A DNA stretch of 6,769 nt from JAABYT01 sp964194585. GTDB lineage: Bacteria; Pseudomonadota; Gammaproteobacteria; HK1. Below are positions 1 to 5,177 of the stretch, piece after piece. The DNA lies in NCBI GenBank assembly GCA_964194585.1, contig CAXMNG010000228.1, forward strand, positions 1 through 6,769, given 5' to 3'. The notes below the pieces were generated by a model that was not told the DNA's origin, did no database searches, and saw only the letters and a list, made by a program, of their open reading frames with translations. Each line of letters begins with the position of its first letter. Within the stretch, counting starts at the first letter, position 1. The translations under genes and the position numbers were made by a program.

Positions 1-86
1 TCGCCATCTCGCTGGCGGTCTTCGGCTTCAACCTGTTCGGCGACGCACTTCGGGATCTGCTGGATCCCAAGCTTCGCAACCGCTAA
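1..86 (+). CDS. C-terminal end of a DppC/OppC-type ABC transporter permease (partial)
   Basis: The frame starting at base 3 gives 27 residues before a TAA stop, ending in LFGDALRDLLDPKLRNR. The pattern G-x-N-x-x-G-D-x-L-R-D-x-L-D-P-x-L-R is the characteristic end of inner-membrane permeases of the dipeptide/oligopeptide/nickel ABC importer family (BPD_transp_1, DppC/OppC branch). The hydrophobic stretch before it (ISLAVFGFNLF) would be the end of the last membrane helix. The rest of the gene lies to the left of the window, so the substrate cannot be inferred. The usual downstream ATPase genes (dppD/dppF type) do not follow, so this is either the last gene of its operon or the gene order differs from the classical one. 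Confidence 0.85.
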   Translation, partial: AISLAVFGFNLFGDALRDLLDPKLRNR

Positions 87-100
87 GCGAGCCGGAACGC

Positions 101-174
101 CGTAGGTTGGGCTGAGCTTGCGAAGCCCAACAGGGGTCGGCATGTTGGGCTTCGCAAGCTCAGCCCAACTTACG
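101..174. repeat. REP-like long inverted repeat (32-base arms, 10-base loop)
   Basis: Bases 101-132 and 143-174 are reverse complements with a single mismatch (G105 against the A at 171-172 of the other arm), separated by the loop at 133-142. Each arm is itself a smaller imperfect palindrome: TTGGGCT and AGCCCAA flank GAGCTTGCGA. The locus can therefore form either one long cruciform or two short hairpins, as in bacterial REP/BIME elements. It lies just after the permease stop codon, the usual post-gene position for such repeats. No T-run follows on either strand, so it is not a canonical intrinsic terminator. No REP-associated transposase (RAYT) gene is visible. Confidence 0.85.
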
Positions 175-235
175 GTACTACAACTTAAACGTAGCCGCCG
201 GAGCCCTCCTGGACGCGTGCTTGCAAGGCGCTTAC

Positions 236-264
236 AAAAAACCCGCCCCGATAGCCCCGGGGCG
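236..264 (-). terminator. Rho-independent terminator, minus strand
   Basis: On the minus strand CGCCCCG (264-258), loop GGGCTAT, and CGGGGCG (250-244) form a seven-pair GC stem. GG and six T residues (241-236) follow. The plus strand has no T-run after the hairpin, so the signal is directional. It faces the end of the plus-strand permease gene and would terminate a minus-strand transcript that starts between about 300 and 450. Confidence 0.75.
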
Positions 265-396
265 ATTGCCTCGCGGGTGAATTCAGCTAAAGTGTTGATA
301 GGCGGCTGAATTTCGCTGGACTGCAAATTGTTCCGGTGCAATGTGCAGGCTCCGCCGCCAAATGTGTCTGTGTGCCTTTCCTCACCCGTCCGGCAC
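236..396 (-). ncRNA. Candidate small RNA ending in an intrinsic terminator (5' end undefined)
   Basis: Read on the minus strand, this stretch contains several stems in series. GTGCC (396-392) pairs with GGCAC (376-372). GGCGGC (359-354) pairs perfectly with GCCGCC (306-301). Within that, CTGCACATTG (348-339) pairs with CAATTTGCAG (330-321) at 9 of 10 positions, around the loop CACCGGAA. AATTCAGC (312-305) pairs perfectly with GCTGAATT (287-280). A terminator hairpin with a U-run follows at 264-236. No minus-strand reading frame of note lies here or just downstream, and the next gene to the left is on the plus strand, so the terminator needs its own transcript. I found no convincing promoter; TATTCT at 426-421 is the best -10-like box and lacks a good -35. 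I do not recognise an RNA family. The DNA-level symmetry would also let the plus strand fold as a leader of the kinase gene, but only the minus strand ends in a terminator. Confidence 0.4.
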
Positions 397-451
397 GCCA
401 AAAATCCGTCACGGCACGTCAGAATAACGATTTCGTAGGGGCGATCGATCG

Positions 452-2860
452 ATGCATCAGGAGAGCTCGTTAAGAAGCCGCAAGTCCCTTCCCAATGGTC
501 ATGAGTTACTTTCATATAAAATAGAAAGCATTCTCGGTGCCGGGGGATTCGGGATAACCTATCTCGCCACCGATACCAATCTGAATCGCGCCGTTGCCAT
601 CAAAGAGTACTTTCCGGAGCAGCTCGCGAACCGGGATGACGACGACAATATCCGCGCGGCCTCGGAGAATGAATCCAAAGCCTTTATCTGGGGCCGCGAG
701 CGGTTTCTGAAAGAGGGTCAGATTCTCGCCCGGTTCAGCAATCCGTTCATTGTATCTGTGCTCGATTTCTTCGAGCTGCACAACACCAGCTACATGGTGA
801 TGGAGTACGAGAGCGGCGAGGCGCTCAAGTCCATCATCCGCGAGGGACGCCGCCTGTCGGAAGCCGACGTGCTCGACGTCTTACTGCCGTTGCTGCGATC
901 CCTGGCCCGATTCCACAATGAAGGATTCATTCACCGGGATATCAAGCCCGCCAATGTTCTCATTCGGCGCGACGGCACGCCGGTGCTGCTGGATTTCGGC
1001 TCGGCGCGGCAAAACGTGTCCGGTGAACGGCTGTCGCTGACGAGCCTGGTCTCGCCAGGGTACGCGCCGGTGGAACAGTACTCCGACAAGGGCGCCCACC
1101 AGGGACCCTGGACGGATATCTACGCCCTTGGCGCCACCTTCTACCACCTGCTGACGGGGCGCATGCCAGCCACCGCCATGGAGCGCACGGCGGGACTCCA
1201 CGATGGCACCGATCCGTTGACCGCGGCCAGCGTGCTCGCCAGGGGCGCTTACTCGGAAGAGCTGCTCAAAGCCATCGACGTATCCATGAAACTCATGGAG
1301 CACGAGCGCCCGCGCAGCGTCTCGGAGCTGCTGGAGCTGCTTCCGGGGGGCGCCACCACGACCGCCGCCGCCCGCGAGGGCACTGTTGCCACTGGGTCCA
1401 CTCCAGCCACTCAGACCACACGGGCAATCGCGGATTCGACCTCCCGTCAGGTAACGCCGGCGATTGCGCCGAATTACATCGTCGACCGCCACGCCGCGAC
1501 GGAATTGAACCCCGACGTCGAGCAGCCGAACACGACGACCGCCCCGACCATGGCGACGCTCGCCGGTGACACGCGGACGAGCCCGCTCTACAGCCAGATA
1601 TCCGCCCGCATGATGGGTCAGCGCAGCAAACGTCTGCTCATCGTCGACGACGACGCGCGGGTCTGCCGTCTGGTGAAGCGTGTCTCCGAGGGTATCGGAT
1701 TCCATACCTTCGCCACCGACAAGCCGGCGGATTTCCCCATCGCCTACCAGGGCTTTCGCCCCGACGTCATCGTGCTGGATCTGCAAATGGGTCAGGCGGA
1801 CGGCGTCGAGTTACTGCGCTATCTCGCCGATCAGCGTGCCGACGAGGCCATCGTTCTCATGAGCGGCGTCGACCAGCGCATCATCGATACGGCCGCGAGA
1901 CTCGGGAGATCCCTCGGCCTCAATGTGGTCAACGTGCTGAACAAGCCCATCGATATCAACGTGCTGCGCACCGAACTGGGGCCGCTGGCAGAAGGGACCA
2001 TCACGCTCGGCCCCGGCGGACCGCTGCACGAGAAGGATCTGGAACGAGCGATTCTCGAAAATCATATCACCGTCCACTACCAGCCGAAGATCGCGCTCAA
2101 GTCCGGGCGTGTCACCGGCGTCGAGGCGCTGGTGCGCTGGCGGCAAGCGAACGATGATCTGATTCCGCCGGATCGCTTCATTCCGCTGGCGGAGAAAACC
2201 GGCCTCATCGATGCGCTCACGCAACGGGTGCTGGAGTCATCCCTCGCCGATGCGCGTACGTGGAGTGTGAAGTGGCCGGAGCTGACCCTGGCGGTAAATC
2301 TGTCGCCGTCTCTGCTCACGAATCTGGAGTTGCCGGATCGCATCGCCAGCATCCTGCGCTCCTATGAGCTGGACCCCGGACGGCTGATACTGGAGGTCAC
2401 CGAGAGCGGCGCCATGGAAAGCCCGGATCAGACCATGGAGATCCTCGCGCGCCTGCGTCTCAAGGGCGTTCAGCTCTCCATCGACGACTTCGGCGCCGGG
2501 CACTCGTCCCTGCTGCAGCTTTACCGCCTTCCTTACGGGGAACTCAAGATCGAGCGCTCATTCGTCATCGACGCGCTGGACAGCCAGGAGGCGGCGACCA
2601 TCATCCACGCCACTATCGAGCTCGGGCATCGCCTCGGTCTCAAGGTCGTGGCGGAAGGTGTGGAGGACAAGCTGACGGCCGAATGGCTGGCGCAGCTGCA
2701 ATGCGACATCGGCCAGGGCAATTTCTTCTCAGCACCCCTGCCCTCCGCGGATCTCCTGGCCTGGATGGACGAGTGGGCTGGCAACCAGAGCTCCGAGAGC
2801 ACCCACAAGCCCAGCAGCCAGGCGCCGGAGGGCGGCACCGTCGTCAGCCTGACGGCCTGA
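452..2860 (+). CDS. Ser/Thr protein kinase - receiver - EAL c-di-GMP phosphodiesterase fusion
   Basis: This is an 802-residue cytosolic protein with no signal peptide or membrane helix. Residues ~20-298 are a Hanks-type Ser/Thr kinase: Gly loop GAGGFG (29-34), Lys51 (AIK), Glu88, HRDIKPAN (161-168, catalytic Asp163), DFG (181-183), activation segment SPGYAPVEQY (201-210) and Asp222 (DIYALG). Residues ~300-390 are a Thr/Ser/Ala-rich linker. Residues ~393-510 are a response-regulator receiver with acidic pair Asp399/Asp400, phosphoacceptor Asp443, Ser471 and Lys498. Residues ~525-775 are an EAL domain with Glu558 (EAL), Asn616, Glu648, Asp678/Asp679, Lys699, Glu735 and Gln755 all present, so hydrolysis of c-di-GMP to pGpG is predicted. 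One deviation is KIE at 699-701, where KID is usual. The ATG at 452 follows a GTAGGGG ribosome site (435-441) at a workable distance. The gene appears monocistronic, ending before a strong hairpin. All three domains are clear; the signalling order is inference. Confidence 0.95.
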   Translation: MHQESSLRSRKSLPNGHELLSYKIESILGAGGFGITYLATDTNLNRAVAIKEYFPEQLANRDDDDNIRAASENESKAFIWGRERFLKEGQILARFSNPFIVSVLDFFELHNTSYMVMEYESGEALKSIIREGRRLSEADVLDVLLPLLRSLARFHNEGFIHRDIKPANVLIRRDGTPVLLDFGSARQNVSGERLSLTSLVSPGYAPVEQYSDKGAHQGPWTDIYALGATFYHLLTGRMPATAMERTAGLHDGTDPLTAASVLARGAYSEELLKAIDVSMKLMEHERPRSVSELLELLPGGATTTAAAREGTVATGSTPATQTTRAIADSTSRQVTPAIAPNYIVDRHAATELNPDVEQPNTTTAPTMATLAGDTRTSPLYSQISARMMGQRSKRLLIVDDDARVCRLVKRVSEGIGFHTFATDKPADFPIAYQGFRPDVIVLDLQMGQADGVELLRYLADQRADEAIVLMSGVDQRIIDTAARLGRSLGLNVVNVLNKPIDINVLRTELGPLAEGTITLGPGGPLHEKDLERAILENHITVHYQPKIALKSGRVTGVEALVRWRQANDDLIPPDRFIPLAEKTGLIDALTQRVLESSLADARTWSVKWPELTLAVNLSPSLLTNLELPDRIASILRSYELDPGRLILEVTESGAMESPDQTMEILARLRLKGVQLSIDDFGAGHSSLLQLYRLPYGELKIERSFVIDALDSQEAATIIHATIELGHRLGLKVVAEGVEDKLTAEWLAQLQCDIGQGNFFSAPLPSADLLAWMDEWAGNQSSESTHKPSSQAPEGGTVVSLTA

Positions 2861-2870
2861 TCGCCGGCCC

Positions 2871-2898
2871 CCCGCCGGTGGGCTGAACCACCGGCGGG
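2871..2898. terminator. Strong hairpin between convergent genes (possible bidirectional 3'-end structure)
   Basis: CCCGCCGGTGG (2871-2881) and CCACCGGCGGG (2888-2898) form a perfect 11-pair stem with a 6-base loop. It sits in the 51-base gap between the stop codons of the kinase-EAL gene and the DUF1127 gene. Neither strand has a T-run after it, so it is not a classical intrinsic terminator. It may stabilise 3' ends or mark Rho-dependent ends for both transcripts. Confidence 0.55.
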
Positions 2899-2911
2899 AA
2901 CAGACGCCGAT

Positions 2912-3286
2912 TCAGGCGGCGGGCCGGTAGTGCCGGTCGTTGCCGGCGTCGACCACGGGGATGTCCCCATTGCCGTCGGCCTCCACTTGCCGGAACGGCT
3001 GCGCCGTTTCGGCAGCCCCATCGCCTCGAAACATGGCGTCCACGGTGGTCCCCACCTGGTCGCGGCGCAGGCCGATATCCTGCAGCAGCCGGTCGTCCAG
3101 CGCGTGCAGCTCGCGCAGCGCCACGCTACGTGCGTGTACACGCTCCAGGGCGGAAAAACCGCGCCCCACCCAAGCATTGATCTTTCGAACGGCAACCACG
3201 GCCGTCCTCGCGAGACCCTCGCCCCGCTGCAACCAGACACCGTCCGCTGGTAAACGCGCCGTAGCGCTTTGCTCCACATTGATCAT
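2912..3286 (-). CDS. DUF1127 domain small protein
   Basis: This 124-residue protein carries the DUF1127 (YjiS-like) signature at residues ~35-80. The core reads ALRELHALDDRLLQDIGLRR (56-75), matching the family pattern R-x-L-x-x-L-x-D-x-x-L-x-D-I-G-L-x-R. The core is a short Arg-rich helical unit. DUF1127 proteins are small, cytosolic and poorly understood; in alphaproteobacteria some have been linked to phosphate/carbon metabolism and RNA turnover, but that cannot be transferred here. Many members are only about 50-80 residues long. This one has extra N-terminal sequence and an acidic/polar tail (~81-124) with no recognised motif. The ATG at 3286 is preceded by GGAG (3297-3294) seven bases upstream, a good ribosome site. 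The gene converges on the kinase-EAL gene and diverges from the dehydrogenase operon. Confidence 0.85.
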   Translation of the reverse strand: MINVEQSATARLPADGVWLQRGEGLARTAVVAVRKINAWVGRGFSALERVHARSVALRELHALDDRLLQDIGLRRDQVGTTVDAMFRGDGAAETAQPFRQVEADGNGDIPVVDAGNDRHYRPAA

Positions 3287-3325
3287 CGAAAATCTCCGTA
3301 ATGTTTAAGTGATGATTGATAAGTT

Positions 3326-3340
3326 TGTTGCAATGCAACA
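3326..3340. promoter_or_regulatory. Palindrome TGTTGCAATGCAACA, possible operator
   Basis: Two perfect 7-base arms (TGTTGCA and TGCAACA) flank a single central A in the shared upstream region of the divergent DUF1127 and dehydrogenase genes. The size and symmetry fit a dimeric helix-turn-helix regulator site. The binding protein is unknown and no regulator gene is adjacent. Confidence 0.4.
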
Positions 3341-3365
3341 TGGCACTTTCCGAGGGTAAGTTCAA
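3337..3365 (-). promoter_or_regulatory. Possible sigma70-type promoter for the DUF1127 gene
   Basis: On the minus strand TTGAAC (3365-3360) and CATGTT (3342-3337) are separated by 17 bases, about 50 bases upstream of the DUF1127 start. The -35 is fair and the -10 is weak. The -10 overlaps the palindrome at 3326-3340, which would suit operator control. This is a by-eye call only. Confidence 0.25.
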
Positions 3366-3426
3366 GGGATTTCGAGTAAAAATATTCAGCCTGTGTGCGG
3401 TTTCGCACCCCTCGTGCGGAAATCCC
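3366..3426 (+). promoter_or_regulatory. Structured leader upstream of the dehydrogenase operon, with competing hairpins
   Basis: GGGATTTC (3366-3373) and GAAATCCC (3419-3426) are perfect inverted repeats. Between them lie GTGCG (3395-3399), CGCAC (3404-3408) and GTGCG (3414-3418). The middle segment can pair with either neighbour, giving two mutually exclusive small hairpins. If transcription starts upstream of 3366, this is a foldable 5' leader about 50 bases before the start codon. No terminator-type U-run follows, so any control would be translational or protein-mediated. The start site of the transcript is not visible to me. Confidence 0.3.
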
Positions 3427-3478
3427 GGACGCGGTATGCTGCGGCGCTTCGAATCACTGGGATTCAGGGGCCAATCCA

Positions 3479-4441
3479 ATGACCCGCATCGCCATTCTCG
3501 ACGACTATCAGAACACCGCGCGCGAGTGCGCCGACTGGGATTCGATTCCCGGGGGCCCGCAGATCGTGGCATTCCACGAGCACCTTCCCGGCGAGGACGC
3601 GGTGGCCGAGGCACTGGCCGACTTCGACATCGTGGTGGCCATGCGGGAGCGCACGCCATTTCCCGCGAGCCTCATTGCTCAGCTGCCGAAGCTGCGCTTG
3701 CTGGTGACCACAGGCATGCGCAATCTGGCCATCGACATGGGGGCGGCACGAGCAGCCGGCGTGCCCGTGTGCGGCACCGCGCTGTTACCCTACGCCGCCT
3801 TCGAGCACGCTTGGGCGCTCATCCTGGCGCTCGCCAAGCGTATTCCCCGCGAGGACCGCTTGATGCGGGAGGGCGGCTGGCAGGCGGGCGTATCGGACGG
3901 CCTGCACGGCAAGACCCTGGGTGTGCTGGGGCTCGGCAAGCTGGGCGCCAAGGTGGCCCGGGTTGCCCACGCCTTCGACATGCGGGTCATCGCCTGGAGC
4001 CAGAATCTGACCGACGAGCAGGCCGCCGAGCACGGCGCCACCCGGGTCGAGAAGGACGCGTTGTTCCGGGAGTCCGACATCGTCACCATCCACATGGTGC
4101 TCAGTGACCGAACCCGCGCCCTGGTGGGCAAGCACGAGTTGGCCCTCATGAAGTCCACCGCGATGCTGGTCAACACCTCGCGCGGTCCCATTGTCGACGA
4201 GGCGGCGCTGGTCGAGGCGCTGCGCGCGGGCACCATCGCCGGCGCTGGTCTCGATGTTTTCGACACCGAGCCATTGCCGGTGGATCATCCCCTGCGAGGC
4301 ATTCCCGGCACCGTGCTGACCGGTCACACCGGCTATGTCATGCAGGAAAACTACGCGCTCGGCTATTCCCAAGCCGTCGAGGACATCGCGGCGTGGCTCG
4401 CCGGCGATCCGATTCGGGTGCTGAACGAGGTCGGCGAGTGA
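3479..4441 (+). CDS. D-2-hydroxyacid dehydrogenase family protein (NAD(P)-dependent)
   Basis: This is a 320-residue member of the D-isomer-specific 2-hydroxyacid dehydrogenase family, cytosolic, interconverting 2-oxoacids and D-2-hydroxyacids. The N-terminal part (~1-100) and C-terminal end form the substrate domain. The inserted Rossmann domain starts at HGKTLGVLGLGKLG, with the GxGxxG dinucleotide motif at 151-156. The catalytic triad is complete: Arg235 (NTSRGPIVD), Glu264 (DTEPLP) and His283. The histidine sits in TGH rather than the usual TPH. The exact substrate cannot be read from sequence. The ATG at 3479 was chosen because AGGGG (3466-3470) lies 8 bases upstream and MTRIAILDDYQ is the typical family beginning. 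An in-frame ATG at 3395 would add 28 atypical residues and run through the leader hairpins. Its stop overlaps the start of the next gene (GTGA), so the two are translationally coupled. Confidence 0.9.
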   Translation: MTRIAILDDYQNTARECADWDSIPGGPQIVAFHEHLPGEDAVAEALADFDIVVAMRERTPFPASLIAQLPKLRLLVTTGMRNLAIDMGAARAAGVPVCGTALLPYAAFEHAWALILALAKRIPREDRLMREGGWQAGVSDGLHGKTLGVLGLGKLGAKVARVAHAFDMRVIAWSQNLTDEQAAEHGATRVEKDALFRESDIVTIHMVLSDRTRALVGKHELALMKSTAMLVNTSRGPIVDEAALVEALRAGTIAGAGLDVFDTEPLPVDHPLRGIPGTVLTGHTGYVMQENYALGYSQAVEDIAAWLAGDPIRVLNEVGE

Positions 4442-5169
4442 ACGAGAAACGCATGACGCCCATGGAATCGGTCAAGGCGCTCACCTTCGATGTCTTCGGC
4501 ACCGTTGTCGACTGGCGCAACGGCATCGCCGAAGAAGGCCGCGCCCTCGGGCGCCACAAGGGCATCGAGGCCGACTGGGAGGCATTCGCCGATGCCTGGC
4601 GGGGACAGTACCAACCGTCCCTGGCCCGGGTGCGGGACGGCGAAGTGCCGTGGGCGAATCTCGACAGCTTGCACCGGGCGAGCCTGGATGCGCTTCTGGA
4701 AGAATTCGGCATCGAAGGCCTGGCCGAGCCGGACAAAGATGCGTTGAATCGCGCCTGGCACCGTCTACCGCCATGGCCGGACAGCGTCGAGGGTCTGGCC
4801 CTGCTCAAGCGAAAGTATATTCTCGCCACACTCTCCAACGGCAACGTTGCCCTGCTGGTCAACATGGCGAGAAACGCCGGGCTTCCCTGGGACGCCATAC
4901 TCGGCGCCGAGGTGGCACGCCACTACAAACCGCAACCGGAGTCCTACCTCGTGACCGCCGAGCTCCTGGGCCTGGCGCCCCACGAGTGCATGATGGTCGC
5001 GGCCCACAACGGCGATCTGGTGGCGGCCGCCGCGCTCGGCTTCCGCACAGCGTTCGTGCCGCGCCCGACCGAGTACGGGCCCGGTCAACAGACAGACCTC
5101 CAAGCCGAGCACGACTTCGATGTCGTCGGCGAATCGTTCATCGATCTCGCCGAGCAGCTTGGCTGCTGA
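4438..5169 (+). CDS. HAD-superfamily protein, haloacid dehalogenase type II-like
   Basis: This 243-residue cytosolic protein has the four HAD motifs. Motif I is FDVFGTVVD with nucleophile Asp18; the +2 position is Phe, not Asp, as in L-2-haloacid dehalogenases and unlike HAD phosphatases. Motif II is SNGN (Ser133/Asn134), motif III is YKPQPESY (Lys164, Tyr170) and motif IV is VAAHNGD (Asp193). Arg55 in WRGQY aligns with the halide/carboxylate-binding Arg of L-DEX. L-DEX has S-S-N where this protein has A-A-H, a common variant in related proteins whose true substrate is often unknown. I chose the GTG at 4438: GAGG (4427-4430) lies 7 bases upstream, and the GTG overlaps the preceding TGA in a classic coupled junction. 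ATG 4453 and ATG 4462 are alternatives without a good ribosome site. The predicted reaction is hydrolysis of L-2-haloacids to D-2-hydroxyacids, which fits the upstream dehydrogenase. Confidence is high for the family and moderate for the activity. Confidence 0.87.
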   Translation: MNEKRMTPMESVKALTFDVFGTVVDWRNGIAEEGRALGRHKGIEADWEAFADAWRGQYQPSLARVRDGEVPWANLDSLHRASLDALLEEFGIEGLAEPDKDALNRAWHRLPPWPDSVEGLALLKRKYILATLSNGNVALLVNMARNAGLPWDAILGAEVARHYKPQPESYLVTAELLGLAPHECMMVAAHNGDLVAAAALGFRTAFVPRPTEYGPGQQTDLQAEHDFDVVGESFIDLAEQLGC

Positions 5170-5177
5170 TTGCGCCG

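Noticed and set aside
118..309. 63-residue open frame on the plus strand across the first gap
   Set aside because: It starts inside the REP-like palindrome and runs through the terminator and stem region. It has low-complexity basic composition, no ribosome site and no recognisable domain.
881..1786. 301-residue open frame on the minus strand
   Set aside because: It lies entirely antisense to the kinase-receiver coding region, whose domains are certain. Its composition (Arg/Gly/Val/His-rich, no motif) is that of an antisense shadow in GC-rich DNA.
2871..2898. Classical intrinsic terminator for the kinase-EAL gene
   Set aside because: The stem is strong but no T-run follows on either strand, so it is listed only as a hairpin with possible 3'-end function.
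2533..3279. 248-residue open frame on the minus strand
   Set aside because: It spans the end of the EAL gene in antisense, the hairpin gap and the DUF1127 gene in another frame. The DUF1127 frame has the domain signature and a good ribosome site.
3395..3478. Upstream ATG start for the dehydrogenase
   Set aside because: It would add 28 residues not typical of the family and run through the leader hairpins. AGGGG eight bases before ATG 3479 marks a better start.
3316..4107. 263-residue open frame on the plus strand
   Set aside because: It is Arg/Gly/His-rich, overlaps the dehydrogenase in another frame and has no motif. The dehydrogenase frame has a complete catalytic triad.
4393..4437. Upstream ATG start for the HAD protein
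   Set aside because: It would extend 48 bases into the dehydrogenase coding region and add a basic stretch unlike the family. GTG 4438 has a ribosome site and the GTGA overlap.
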